Positions 30,352-41,752 of a stretch of DNA of 64,000 nt are shown here, one piece after another; the first letter of the stretch is position 1; the number at the start of each line of letters is the position of its first letter. The translations under genes were made by a program, and so were the position numbers. The notes under the pieces were generated by a model. It ran no database searches, was not told the DNA's origin, and saw only the letters and a list, made by a program, of their open reading frames with translations. The stretch covers positions 170,348,993 through 170,412,992 of the forward strand of contig CM060975.1 in the NCBI GenBank assembly GCA_030765065.1, read 5' to 3'. The DNA is from Deroplatys truncata. Lineage: Eukaryota; Arthropoda; Insecta; Mantodea; Mantidae.

Positions 30352-33300
30352 TTAATTTCTCCTGAACGGTTTATAGTATGGGTATAACCTGGAGACATGA
30401 ACGATGCTTTCGTTTCTTCTGGGTCCTGTTGTATTTCTTATCTTATAATTAACTGGCGATGTCTGTTGCACAATTTCATAAGGGCCATAGTACCTGTGTA
30501 ATAACTTAGTTGATTTGCCTTTCTTACGTGTCGGGGTAAACAATTTCACTAGCTGTCCTGGTTGGAACTTAAGTGTTCGTCTCTTCCTGTCAAAGATTTG
30601 TTTATACTTATTCTGCTTGCGTGTTATGTTAGCTTTAGCAACTTCTCTAGCTTCTTTGATTCGAGTTTGTATTTGTTTGACAAACAGATTGTCGGTCGTT
30701 GCTTTCAATTGAACCTCTTCCGGTAATGTGGGATGTCGTCCGTAGAGTAGGAAAAACGGGGACATCCCTGTAGACTCTTGTCTACTGGTATTGTATGCAA
30801 AGAGTACGTGCGGTAGCGCCGCGTCCCAATCGTCCTGTTTCGTGGAGGTGTAATGTGACATCATGTTGATGACTGTCTGGTTTGCTCTCTCTACCAATCC
30901 ATTACAGGCTGGATGATATGCCGTAGTGAAGGTAGATTGAACACCCATTAGTTTTAATAGTTGTTTCGTTACATCACTAAGAAACACTGCTCCTCTGTCG
31001 GATAGTAATTCAACTGGTGCACCGTGACGACATATAATGTTTTCAAGTATGAATTTTGCAACGTGCTCTATAGAACCCTTTGGGATAGCCTTTGCCTCCG
31101 TCCACTTGGAGAGGTAGTCGCTAGCAATTACAGCCATTGTATTACCTCTTTTTGACCTTCTAAATGGTCCAATCAAATCTATACCCCATCTGGCGCCTAC
31201 ATGAGACACAGGTATAGGTTGTAAAAGTCCGGCTGGTTTAACATTTCGGGGTCCCTTACGCGATTGACAACTTGGACAACCCTTGACGTATTTCTCAATC
31301 TCTTTTCGCATTCCTATCCAGTAGTAACGCGAACTGATTTTGGTGAAGGTTTTGGTAAAGTCTAGATGACCTGACAGGGGGTCATCATGACATGAAAATA
31401 AAATTTCATGCTTTAACTGTTCGGGTATCACCAACAGGTGCAACGGTCCGGAGGCTCCTGCATTTTTGCGGTATAGCACACCTGATTTTAAGGTGTAAGA
31501 GGCTGCCTGCCGCTGTAGTTTTGGTGAGCCCGTGTTCGGGTTTTCTAATGTAGTAATTAATGGTTGAAGTTGAGGGTCACGTTGTTGTTCTTGTGCAACT
31601 TGCACTGGCGTTAGCAAACAAGTGATAAGTTCGTCCGTTTGTTCAACTATATGGGGTTTAGGTTCATCAACTGGAAAACGGGATAGCGCATCAGCGTCGA
31701 GATGACGTTTGCCCGACTTATACTGGATAGTGAGGTTATATTCTTGAAGTTTAAGTGCCCATCTAGCCAAACGTCCTGTTAGGTCTTTAAGATTTCGTAG
31801 GTAGCATAACGCATGATGGTCAGTTACCACATGGACGGGAAAACCATAAACATAGGGTCTAAAGTGTGTCAAGCCGTAAACAATGGCAAGTAATTCCAAT
31901 TCGGAAATGCTATAGTTCTTCTCATGCTTGTTCAAAGACCTAGAGCAGAAAGCTATGGGGTGAAGTTGTCCATTTAATTTCTGTAATAGAGCCACCCCTA
32001 TCCCGATAGTGCTGGCATCGACGCGCATTTCTGTATACGCTCCCGGCTGAAAATGACCGAGAACGGGGGCCTGAGTCATCAGAAGCTTTAATTTATCAAA
32101 AGCATCTTGATGGCTTTGAGTCCATTCAAAGTCTTTGTGCTTTCGTGTGAGCTCGTGAAGGGGGCTCGCAATGGACGCAAAATTTTGTATAAACCTTCTG
32201 TAGAAGCTAAATAAGCCCAACACTTTGCGTACGTCACGTACGTTTTTAGGAGTCGGCAATTGTGTGATGGCTCGGAGTTTATCAGAATCCGGTTCAATTC
32301 CGTTAGCCGAGACTTCGAATCCAAGAAGTTTAATTCGAGACATTCCGAAGAAGCATTTTTCAGGCTTTAATTTAAAGTTGTGTGTTTGCAGTTTGCGAAA
32401 TACTTCCTCAAAATTGTTAAGCAATTCGGGGAATGTGGATGCGAATACGACAATGTCATCGAGATAGACCAACGCCTTTTTGAATTTTAGATCACCTAGC
32501 AGCTTACTGGATATTTCCGAAAAGAAACTTGGGGCGTTGCGTAAACCAAAAGCTAATCTCTGGAAGCAAAAGTGGCCTTGATCTGTGCAGAACCCTGTGT
32601 ATTGTTGGCTATTTTCCTCAATCGGGACTTGAAAATATGCACTGAGCAAGTCCAAAGTGCAATACCATTGAGAATTTCCCAAATAACTAAGGAGATCGTC
32701 AATAAGGGGTAAGGGGTAGGATGAAGTCGTTGTTACTGCATTTAACTTTCGATAGTCGACACAAAATCGCATTTCACCATTCTTTTTCTTGACTAAGACT
32801 ACAGGCGCAGCCCAAGGGCTGTGCTCTTCCTTAATAATACCTGCGTCGAGCATCTCACGCACCTGGGATTGTATTATTTCTCTTTGTGCCTGAGATACAC
32901 GATAGGGTCTTTCTTTTATAGGTTTCTCATCAGTGACTTGAATTTTAAATTCACCTATGTTAGTTTTTCCTAGCTCCTTTAATTGTGTAGCAAATACGTG
33001 TCGGTATTTCTGCAATAAAGCACTCAATTGTATTTGTTGGTCCTGTGTAAGTTGTGAATTAAAGTTAGAGTTTGCATTTTTAATGTCGACTGAGTGTGTA
33101 TCTTCGGGAGACCAATTTGCAGCTTGTATTAGCGCTACTTCATACGCATAAGCAAGAGTGGTTCCCGCGAAAATTGATTTAGGCTCCATTGTATTATTGT
33201 GTACTGGGATGACACATTCTTTACGAGCTTCGCAAAAGATAGGGGATATTTGCAAATTTTTCTTCTGCATGATAGCTCCTTTTGGTTCTAAGAGAATTCT

Positions 33301-34170
33301 ACCCATTACATTAGGAGGCAATTTCACTTTAACATTTACTGATGTGAAAGGGGGAATGCGAATATCTTGTATACAACACGCTTTGTGTGGCACCGCGGTT
33401 TCCTCGTTCGATTCCACGGTAATCTGTGCCAATGGGCATCCTAATTTTTCGCCACAATGTAATTCTAATTGGGATGAGTCCGGAAGTTTAAGAGTAATTG
33501 TGTATGTTTCCAAGTCAATTAGGGCCTTATATCGGTTCATGAAATCCATGCCTAATAGGAGATCATGTCCGAACTCTTTAACAACAAAAACATCCTCCTC
33601 AAAGGATATGCCATTAATGGCGAAGCAAAGAGTGGTGGAATAACATACATCTAGTAATGTATTATCTGCTGTCCGTAGTATCAAATCTTTCGGAATGGGA
33701 TGGGTGGGTGTGGTCACAAAATTTTGTTGTACTATACTGACTGCGCTGCCTGTATCAAACAGTATACTCACTGGTTGATCGTCAACCGTACCTTGTATAG
33801 TAATGACATTTACCGGGTGAATAAGTGCCGTCGTTTGTTTTGGTGTACTCTCGGTGATGGACGTCACGGAACTTATTCCCGTGACGTTCCTTGCCCGTTT
33901 GGGTGATGGTATTGTTGTCTGCAGTTCGGGGCAGTATGTCCTGTCCGTCTGCTTTAAAGCATGTGAAACTATCTTTTGGCATGTGACGGGAGGCATTAGG
34001 GCCACGCCATGTTCCTCTCGAGGCAACATTAATACCGCCGCGTTGACTATAGCTACTACGCCCACGGCTTTGTCTAGTTGCATCATATTGCTGCGGAGCA
34101 TTGCGAGGCGTGTCAACAATGGGCCTCTGGTATTTAAATTGCAAATTTTGCATTTGTTTCTGCAAGTCAC
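30352..34170 (-). CDS. pol: Gypsy Pol polyprotein
   Basis: A 1272-residue open frame with domains in the order protease, reverse transcriptase, RNase H, integrase, as in Ty3/Gypsy. Protease: LFDTGSAVS near residue 140. Reverse transcriptase: VKKKNGEMRFCVDYRKLN, QRLAFGLRNAPSFF and the catalytic YLDDIVVFA near the middle. RNase H: RVDASTIGIG, SELELLAIVYGL and TDHHALCYL. Integrase: an HHCC finger ending CPSCQSRKGPR, then the acidic triad at WGIDLIGPF, LSDRGAVFL and LVERANQTV. The C-terminus is a basic LKFQPGQLVKLF-type beta domain with no chromodomain seen. It overlaps Gag in another frame, as expected if Pol is made by the family's frameshift read-through. Confidence 0.95.
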   Translation of the reverse strand: MTCRNKCKICNLNTRGPLLTRLAMLRSNMMQLDKAVGVVAIVNAAVLMLPREEHGVALMPPVTCQKIVSHALKQTDRTYCPELQTTIPSPKRARNVTGISSVTSITESTPKQTTALIHPVNVITIQGTVDDQPVSILFDTGSAVSIVQQNFVTTPTHPIPKDLILRTADNTLLDVCYSTTLCFAINGISFEEDVFVVKEFGHDLLLGMDFMNRYKALIDLETYTITLKLPDSSQLELHCGEKLGCPLAQITVESNEETAVPHKACCIQDIRIPPFTSVNVKVKLPPNVMGRILLEPKGAIMQKKNLQISPIFCEARKECVIPVHNNTMEPKSIFAGTTLAYAYEVALIQAANWSPEDTHSVDIKNANSNFNSQLTQDQQIQLSALLQKYRHVFATQLKELGKTNIGEFKIQVTDEKPIKERPYRVSQAQREIIQSQVREMLDAGIIKEEHSPWAAPVVLVKKKNGEMRFCVDYRKLNAVTTTSSYPLPLIDDLLSYLGNSQWYCTLDLLSAYFQVPIEENSQQYTGFCTDQGHFCFQRLAFGLRNAPSFFSEISSKLLGDLKFKKALVYLDDIVVFASTFPELLNNFEEVFRKLQTHNFKLKPEKCFFGMSRIKLLGFEVSANGIEPDSDKLRAITQLPTPKNVRDVRKVLGLFSFYRRFIQNFASIASPLHELTRKHKDFEWTQSHQDAFDKLKLLMTQAPVLGHFQPGAYTEMRVDASTIGIGVALLQKLNGQLHPIAFCSRSLNKHEKNYSISELELLAIVYGLTHFRPYVYGFPVHVVTDHHALCYLRNLKDLTGRLARWALKLQEYNLTIQYKSGKRHLDADALSRFPVDEPKPHIVEQTDELITCLLTPVQVAQEQQRDPQLQPLITTLENPNTGSPKLQRQAASYTLKSGVLYRKNAGASGPLHLLVIPEQLKHEILFSCHDDPLSGHLDFTKTFTKISSRYYWIGMRKEIEKYVKGCPSCQSRKGPRNVKPAGLLQPIPVSHVGARWGIDLIGPFRRSKRGNTMAVIASDYLSKWTEAKAIPKGSIEHVAKFILENIICRHGAPVELLSDRGAVFLSDVTKQLLKLMGVQSTFTTAYHPACNGLVERANQTVINMMSHYTSTKQDDWDAALPHVLFAYNTSRQESTGMSPFFLLYGRHPTLPEEVQLKATTDNLFVKQIQTRIKEAREVAKANITRKQNKYKQIFDRKRRTLKFQPGQLVKLFTPTRKKGKSTKLLHRYYGPYEIVQQTSPVNYKIRNTTGPRRNESIVHVSRLYPYYKPFRRN

Positions 34171-35031
34171 GAATTTGGCGCTGCAGTTGCTTTACGTCTG
34201 ATCGTGGACTTGGTTGGCTGACCAGTGATACTGGTTTGGATGCGGGAGGTAGTTGGGCATCAACCCTTTTACCAGCCAGGTATCTGGCCGTTTCTACGCG
34301 TCGAACAACCTGTATAAGCTCTCTAATAGATTGTGGGTTCGAGGGAAGGACACTTTCTATTAACGAGGGTTTCAATCCGCGCACAATATGGCGAATTATT
34401 TCAGGTTCGGCCATGCCTGGATTTACCCGGTCACAGAGAGCTAGTACATCATATATGTAAGTCTCTGTTGATTCAGACAGGTCCTGCACTCTGTGACGTA
34501 AGCGGCATTCTAAAATATCATCATGCGCCGCTGGTACGAATGCTGTCTGAAGGGCATGTTTTAGGTCGGTCCATTTAAGATGCGGGTGACGGAGGGAATA
34601 TATTTTGAACCAATTTGCTGCTGCGTCTCGTAAATAGCATGGTAAATATTGTAGTTTGTGCTTATCTTGCCAACCATTCGCTGTAGCTATGGTTTCAAAG
34701 TTATAGAGGTAGTTTCCAACGTCCTGACCGGTTTTGCCTTCGAATTTTCCAGGATCAATGAAAGGTCGTGCAAAAGGCACATTCGCGGTAATGACTGTTT
34801 TGCACTGGGTCCCTTCGGAACCGAGGGTGCGGCCGACGTAGAGGCCGTATTCATTGCCATAATGTCTTCCGTCGAACTTGAACCTGAAGATGGTAACGTT
34901 TCAAAATAATCTTGTGACAAAACTGTGTTGTTCAGGTCACCCACGCTTAAACTACGTTCCTTTGGTGCAAAATACTGAATGGGAGTCAAACCTCGGAGTC
35001 GTCTACTAGATCTAACATGAATATGGGACAT
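33782..35031 (-). pseudogene. gag: Gypsy Gag region
   Basis: Encodes the capsid-forming protein of the element. The main frame has a typical Gag core: KFEGKTGQDVGNYLYNFE, YLPCYLRDAAANWFK and a region with LRHRVQDLSESTETYIYDVL near residues 110-130, then a basic Arg/Gln/Gly-rich tail that would bind RNA. An upstream part from 35031 has a Ser/Thr/Pro-rich acidic N-terminus. The region seems to carry about one break, and its 3' end overlaps Pol. Confidence 0.8.
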
Positions 35032-35492
35032 ATGCGCTTGATTCTAAGTCTGAGTGTTAGTATCCAAAATAATCTGATATTCACGGATTAACTTTCTGAT
35101 TTCGGCACTAATAGGGCTATCGCTAAGATACTTTGGTAATAATTCCATGCAAAGGAGAAAAGAGCACATATAACACTCAAATAATACTTAGATAGTAAGC
35201 TGAATATTTAAAAAGAAGAACTTAATAACTAGAAAAATTTAAAATTAGGTTTACGGCATTAGGAGCCGCGAAAAAAAAACTGTAAACTTTTAAAATTGAG
35301 AGGCCGAAGATAGGACCTCACTTTTCAATTAAAATAATTTCGAAAAGCTGGCACCTTCGCCATATTGTCAACTCACTAATTAGAGAGGCCGGTGCCTGTA
35401 CCATAAACATCTTATAAGGAATAAGAAACAGAGGTACGGGGTCGAACCATACTTCTCAAAAATAATTTTCAGAAGCCGGCGCTCCACCATAT
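35032..35492 (-). other. Gypsy 5' leader with internal duplication
   Basis: The leader between 5' LTR and Gag. Next to the LTR the minus strand reads ATATGGTGGAGCGCCGGCTTC, a possible tRNA primer-binding site beginning TGG; the tRNA is not identified. A similar word (ACAATATGGCGAAGGTGCC) recurs about 120 bp further in, so the leader contains a diverged tandem duplication. Confidence 0.45.
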
Positions 35493-36131
35493 TGTCACAT
35501 CCATGGCTGGATGGACATAGGGGGAATAGCGATATCAGGGTGGAACATCTCAAGCTTGGCTTAATTTTACTTGCTTGGTTTATTAAGTTCAGATACTTGC
35601 AATGTTGAGTTTACATTGAAGGGGGAACAAGCTATAGTACATGTAAGAGCTTACCTGAAAGTACTTGTCGTGTGATGTGGACGGACCTGTGAACCCATCG
35701 TTGTAGCTAGCAGATTAAGATGCTGACGGGCAGCGATTCGACCCTGTCTAGCATGTGTCGGTCTCCCCCGAGCAGCGCTCAGGCGCTTGCTTAAATAGGC
35801 AAGAATCGACTCAATCCTAATGACGTCTATATCCTGTTTGTGGTAAGCCGACGCCATACATAAGTATGATTGAGCGGAATTGTGTAGGATTGAGCGGAAA
35901 CACGTGATCGGTTCTATGTTGCAAAAGGCAACATTATTCTAAGAATTTCCATGGGAAATGACGCAAATGAGGTAGCCCACATACATCCTGTCACGTACAC
36001 ATCTTAAGAAAGTTGCTTAAGGCAGAAAATGTAAAATATGATTCTATTAGAATTTAGAAGAATGAGCCATATTAATGTTAAGATCCAAATTAATGTAAAA
36101 TAAACGAGTCCGTCTAACATCACATGCGACA
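35493..36131 (-). repeat. Gypsy 5' LTR (right copy)
   Basis: 639 bp beginning TGTCACATCCATGG and ending CATGCGACA on the + strand, so ends are TG...CA. It is nearly identical to 23075-23701. Being complete, it defines the full LTR length. Confidence 0.92.
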
Positions 36132-36324
36132 ATATTTAAAAGTGCTCCTGTATTGCTAACACTGTTACCATGTAGCAGACAAGTGTATATGAATTGGTGT
36201 ACCTATACTAACATTTAGCTTTTATTGTTGCACCGGTCTAACTGTTGAATACTATTAATTATAGACTTCATATAGCACTAGAATGTTTATAATATGAATA
36301 CTAATGGAAAGGTAGATTCAGACA

Positions 36325-36700
36325 ACTGAAAAATTCAATGCCATAGTCGGGATTTGAACCATGGCTCTTCCAATTTCCGTCCGTTGCTCTAATCACTGAG
36401 TTATCATGGTAACATACCGGTACGACATTAAATTCCCCAATTGACTAGCAATTTTTCCGCTAAACCACAAGGAGATTTCAAATTATTTTGAGATGACATA
36501 CCCAATGGCGACTTACAATGTGATGAGCACTTTAAATCTCAGGCTTCAAGTTTAACGAACTATAATTGAATCAATGGAATTATTGTTCTTTCACACAAGT
36601 CGCGTGTAGGAAAAGGTTGGAAAGGTAGAATCACACGACTGAAAAATTCCATAAATTCCCCAAAAAATGCCTTAGTCGGGCTATAGTTAAACACGGCTTG
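36325..36700 (-). mobile_element. tRNA-derived SINE-like repeat
   Basis: The minus strand at about 36340-36415 has an A box (ACTCAGTGATTAGAGCAACGG) and B box (GGTTCAAATCCCG) at tRNA spacing, but the outer stem does not pair well, so this is a SINE head and not a working tRNA. Words such as GACAACTGAAAAATTC recur near 36635 as CGACTGAAAAATTC, suggesting two related copies or an internal duplication. Confidence 0.6.
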
Positions 36701-36765
36701 TGTGGAAGAACAATTAATTCCATGAATGCTAATGCCTTCCTTAATACATTTCACTATAATAATAC

Positions 36766-36789
36766 TATTACTTCTACTACTACTACTAC

Positions 36790-36869
<80 letters not shown>

Positions 36870-36880
36870 ATAATAATAAT
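36766..36880. repeat. (ACT)n microsatellite
   Basis: Interrupted (TAC/ACT)n of about 115 bp ending in AAT units. Frames across it are long only because the repeat lacks stops. Confidence 0.95.
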
Positions 36881-38179
36881 AAAATATTACGTTCCGTTTT
36901 GCATTTTATGGGTTAAGGCGGGCATTTTCCAAGAAAGAAGTTCTAAGAATATCGATCCCGTTTGCAGAGATTCATATCTGTAATATATAGTATACATAAG
37001 CGTTTAGAGCCACAAGTCGTAATTCATTAAAATGTGTATCACTCCTGCAAAATACAAACAACATTGCTGGTGCACTGTACGCATTTGCGAGGTTATAAGT
37101 TCAAGAAGTGAACGGCGATTCGGGAACACTATAAATTGAATGCTTCATTATTCTTATCATGGTCATCTTACTTTGGAACATCATCATTCACATATACGTT
37201 TAATTGAGCATACTGGGATTCACGGAATATCAGAGCACAGTTTACAATTTCTTAATTCTTTAAATGTAAATTATTCAAGGAAAAAGATTATAAATTGTTG
37301 AACTGAATTATAATAAATAGCAATATTTTATGAACATAACCGAAGTATTGTTGATTATCACTAGGGTTTCCCTTCTGGTTAGCTATATATCAATCACTCT
37401 TTTAATGCATAATGTTGAATTATAACTATTTTCATTAGCGAAGATTAATGCCAAAGGACTTCTCTCTTTAACAACTTTGTTGTTATTTCAGTAGTTCATG
37501 GTGTGGAGAAATTAATATGAATATGGAAAATAACGTTAAATACAACTCAATGAATGTGTTACCCATGCTGCTAAGTACACTTTCCTAAGTAATGCAACAC
37601 AGAAGTAGTCAGTTTAGTGAAAGAAGTTTATCTGTTTTGTATTATCTTCCAGAGTGACCCAATGTAAAAGAAAATCAGATTATCCTAAAGTAAATTTAAA
37701 TTAATATTATTATTTTGGGGGAAAAATGTGGAGTTGACAGTTTACTAAGTTGCTCCTCTTACTGCAATCATCGCTTTGTTGGGGCTCTTCGTTCCTTTAT
37801 TCTTTAAGTAACGGTAAGCTGTTGATTTCTTAACGGAATACACACTGTATTTGCGTATATAATGTTCAAAGTGGGCTATGTCGGTATACTAAGTAATTAT
37901 TTTACTTTTCATTTAAAGGGAGTAGAATTTGCGAAGAATGTAATGGTGAAAAGGAAATAAAATTTTACTTCAAACTCATTGCATTATCCTCTTCTCGTTT
38001 TTCATTTGTACAGCAAAGAGCATTGCTGGAACAGGTATTGCAGAGGAATTAACTAAAAACTAAAGTGAACATTTGCAATGTTCGTTTGTGGAAACGGCGC
38101 TATATCAGTGTTTAACTTCTTTATATACTTAAGATCTGAATAATACGGGCTGTGAATGAGATGAAAGATTCTAACAAAC
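36881..38179. other. Stretch without a recognisable gene
   Basis: AT-rich, no coding signals or clear repeat borders seen. Confidence 0.45.
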
Positions 38180-38565
38180 TAAAACATTAATTCCGAATAG
38201 CCTTTGCATATTTATAGTGGAGTTTGGGCTAGGGCGTGCCCTACTAGATAGGAGGGAGGACAGGAAAACAAATTCCTCTCGTGAATTTCTTCTAAACAGA
38301 CCGCTTCCCTCTCCAAGTACTCCAGGTTTAGTATAGCTAAATTTTGTATTCCCCACCACAGGGAAGGGAATAATAAATCCTTTAGGGTACATGGAAATAG
38401 ATCACAATCTAACAATGGACTCCATCAACAAAAAGTAAATCTCTGAAACAGTTGTGAAATTAACTTCATGGAATTAATAAATGAAAAGTATCCAGAACCA
38501 GGATGGATTAGAATCTACGCAGATGGGTCAAAAATAGAAGGTAAAACCGGACTACACTATACAGA
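38180..38565 (+). mobile_element. LINE fragment with RNase H start
   Basis: At about 38467-38555 the + strand encodes MELINEKYPEPGWIRIYADG followed by SKIEGKTG, the opening strand of an RNase H domain (the YADGS motif with catalytic Asp) as found in R1, I and Jockey-like LINEs. The sequence upstream is decayed. The domain is cut off by the MITE-like repeat that starts at 38566. Confidence 0.55.
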
Positions 38566-38725
38566 GTGGACCATTTAAGTTGTGACTTTACAATATCTCC
38601 AAAACTAAGCGTTGTAGAAAGAAATTTCTTTCGTAAAAGCTGCTTGATATTATGGGGGAAAGTATATGCCACCAGTTGTGTTTGGTTTGGGGGACGTTGT
38701 GATGGTTACTTTAGGGTCAATTTAA
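38566..38725 (+). mobile_element. MITE arm (same family as 63580-63880)
   Basis: Shares GTGGACCATTTAAGTTG, ATATCTCCAAAACTAAGCG and TTGTAGAAAG with the palindromic element at 63580-63880, plus an inner part with TTATGGGGGAAAGTA and TTAGGGTCAATTTAAT matching its reverse arm. Only one end is recognisable, so this copy is partial. It interrupts an RNase H-coding LINE fragment. Confidence 0.65.
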
Positions 38726-38861
38726 TAAATTTAAACAGAAGCAACAATTAGGGTTAATTAAAATCAAGGCATTTGTTTCTTTTAGGGTCATGAACATAGA
38801 AGTTAAAATTAAAAATTTATGTAATTAAAAAAAATTAGTTTTTTCTCTTTGCATATTCCTC

Positions 38862-38907
<46 letters not shown>

Positions 38908-38908
38908 G
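38862..38908. repeat. (ATT)n microsatellite
   Basis: About 15 ATT units. Confidence 0.95.
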
Positions 38909-40394
38909 TCATTGTAATTATTTTTATAAGGTGGGACTTTCAAGATTAATACTTTACTTTTAATCTTGAATAGTATATTTCCTAGTTCCTCGTATGGAAA
39001 GTATTATTTAAGGTCCCTAAAAGTTGTTCAGCGACTGCTCGTACACAGAACCGTGGTATTAGCGTGCTTGTGTTTAACACTCCTGTTTATTCTTATTTTT
39101 GGCTACATTAACTTTTGCCAATCAATAATTGGGAAAAAGTATTTTCTTTCCATTCTCTCTCCGCTAGATATACAAGGTAGATGTTTCTGTAGCCGAATCA
39201 TCACCAGGGTTTAAATGCGCTTAGCTTTGTGACCATACAGTCAAGGTCAATACAGTGCTCTGCCTTCACTCTCACTGCTTGCACTGTGAAGAGCTTACCC
39301 TCAGTGGAGCATGGCCCACGCCCGTAGGACAAAAGGGCCAACAAAGACGGGTCCTTAGCGTTTCCAGATTTAGCCCAAATATGACACTTCACATCCTGAT
39401 CCAACTAACCGGACGTCAGGTAGAAATCCTTCCAACAGAGCAAATTTCACCGCCTCACCAAAGCACAGCAACAGAATTACAAGGAACTAAAACGAGAGGA
39501 ATTCAGCCCAACATTCGCCCATCGATCTGTGAAAACCACGAAAGAACCTTAAGTCGGTGTGGCCAATTCAACGGCAATCAAATATGAGACCTCTTTCTGA
39601 GCCATATCGCTTGGACATAACGGAGAGTTTTAAAACCATCCATTATTAATTAGCTAGCACTAGGGACCTCGAGACCATTGAACGTCATTTCACTATTTCT
39701 TCACTCCCGTCCGATATGACCTACCGGTTAAGGATGTTATTTAATTGTCAAATCAAGAAATATGACATCTTGACGATTAAATGGTCATGAATGAACAAAG
39801 CCCTGCCCCCCCCCAAAGTAGGGAGAAGTATTCTGTTGTACCCAAAAATTCGCTAAGAGTTTTCACAAAGTCACTGTGAGCCTCCTTGAATAATAAAAAA
39901 AATAGATAAAGGACCTACGTCGCCTGTCTGTGTGTGCCTGAGCCGTTATATGCATGTATATCGATACTACATTATTTAATACATACGCCATAATTCCTGC
40001 TGGAAAATTCGCGATGCTAGTTCCCGCGTCATCTGTTTGTTGGTTCAGTGCCTTCTTTGCATGTTTCTCGATTTTCCTACTAGACCGCGCGTCATTTACT
40101 CTTCACCTTTTTGCTTGCCTTAGCCATCGGTTGGAAGAGAGACGGTGGTGGGTCTGTGCTAGAAGCCGGGGCTGGCGAGACTTCCTCAGGGCAGTTCTCT
40201 AAACCTTTCTTGTGGTGTGCAGAAACAGTAATTTACGGGAGACATGAATGTTTGAAGTCGTCCTTTGGCCATCTTTAGATGTTGAGAGTTACCATTTTTA
40301 TGTTGTTAGCCGTATTTGTATAAAGGTAATGGCCAAGAAATAGGGTTACCTAATCGATGACAACTCCAGCCAACCAACGGAATAAGCGATTAGG
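38909..40394. other. Stretch without a supported gene
   Basis: Open frames of up to about 110 residues exist (39255-39587 and its complement) but have no recognisable motif. The segment 39240-39600 is richer in C and G than its surroundings and may be part of an old LINE. Nothing else is seen. Confidence 0.4.
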
Positions 40395-40726
40395 AAGAGT
40401 GGTAATAAGGAAAACAGTATTATTGAATTCTAGAGGTATAAATAATAAAGAAATCGAGATACAAAAAGATTTAGAGAAGTTGAACATTAGCATTGCTGTA
40501 ACACCAAAATAAAAAAGAAATTAAAAGGATTATTAGAATTACAAAACTAATATTTTATCAAGGTGTGCACAAACAAAAAGAGCAGCAGCGGGAATTGAAA
40601 TACTAATAATAAAAGATTTGAAAAATAAAATACATAGTTATGAATTTATAAATGAATGAATAGTTAAAATAAGAATCAAAATAACAAGAGGATATCTACA
40701 GGTATAGTAATATACAGCCCAGAAGA

Positions 40727-41017
40727 ATGGAAAACAGAAAATACAATTATTTAATAATAGTAAGAGATATGAATGCAGGGGTAGGAAATAAACCAATACC
40801 AAGGCTAATGAGAAAATATGGCGACGATACACTAAGCACAAATGGAAAAATGTTAATAGATTTTGCAAATTTCAGTAATCTGAAAATAGCAAACACCTTC
40901 TTCCCACATAAAGAGATACATAAATATACACGGTGTGCCAGAGGTTATAAAAGCATAATAGAGTATACAATAGTGAATCAAAAAGGAGCTGATATGGTAT
41001 TAGGGTATATAGAGTGA
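40727..41017 (+). pseudogene. LINE endonuclease fragment
   Basis: Frame encoding the middle and end of the APE-type endonuclease: DMNAGVGNKPIP, NGKMLIDFANFSNLKIANTFF, then HKYTRCARGYKSIIEYTI. In intact RTE relatives the last block is W-x-A/S-R-G-x-K-S-I-I-D-Y; here C replaces the usual aromatic/Thr and E the Asp, so activity is doubtful. Upstream and downstream frames are interrupted by stops. Confidence 0.75.
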
Positions 41018-41752
41018 TATCAGTCAGACCATTTCCTTTTAATCTCTAAACTAGCCATATACATTCAAGACCCAATTATTAAGTTAGGAATCGATAAGAT
41101 ATCTGTATAAGAAAAGACTGGATTTACTCATATAATAAAAACCAATAAGTAAAGATATAAACCAAGAATGGGAAGAGATAAAGCAATTGATAAACAAGCG
41201 GCAATAGAAGCATTAGGTGCGAGAAAAATAAACAAAACGAAGAAAGGCCTAAAAATTTGGAAAAAAATATTGCGCAAATAATTAAATAAAAGAAAGAAGC
41301 CTATACTTAAGTAAAAGAACAGAAGAAACCCTAATAGAATACAAAAGGAAAACAGCTATTACAAGAAGAGAAGTAAGGAGAATTAAAAGGGAATCATTGG
41401 ATAAATATATAACAGGCTTAGAAAATGATGTACACGGCAACCACCAGAGAGCTTATAAATAAAGAACTTATAAATAAAAAGGAAAAGCACAATATAAAAT
41501 TAAATAGAATAACAAATGAAGAATGGTTACAATACTTTCAGAAATTTTGGATACAAAAAGAAACAGAAATAGAAAACAAAGAAATATAATGGAAATAAAT
41601 GAAGTGGACTCAATTACATACGAAGAATTACAACTTACTTTAGGTAAGAACTGTAGGAATAAAAAACGCCAGGAACAGACAATATTAACAAGGAATTAAT
41701 CAAACATGCCTCAGAAAATTTAAAATATAGATCACTGGCATTATTTAATATA

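Larger units (their letters stand above)
23075..36131 (-). mobile_element. Ty3/Gypsy LTR retrotransposon, 13 kb, looks mostly whole
   Basis: Gag and Pol read on the minus strand between two LTRs that differ by about three changes in some 628 bp, so insertion is recent. The parts in transcription order are: 5' LTR 35493-36131, leader, Gag about 33782-35031, Pol 30352-34170, a 6.6-kb tract of unknown content, a polypurine tract at about 23702-23717, and 3' LTR 23075-23701. Pol is one long open frame. About one break is suspected, in Gag, apart from the Gag-Pol frame change that this family uses for read-through. The outer edge of the left LTR lacks about 10 bp where it meets the Polinton. Confidence 0.93.

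Noticed and set aside
36340-36415. Functional tRNA gene
   Set aside because: A and B boxes are present but the acceptor stem does not pair and repeat-like sequence follows; more likely a SINE head.
36698-36983. Poly-Thr and poly-Leu proteins
   Set aside because: Open frames arise from the (ACT)n microsatellite.
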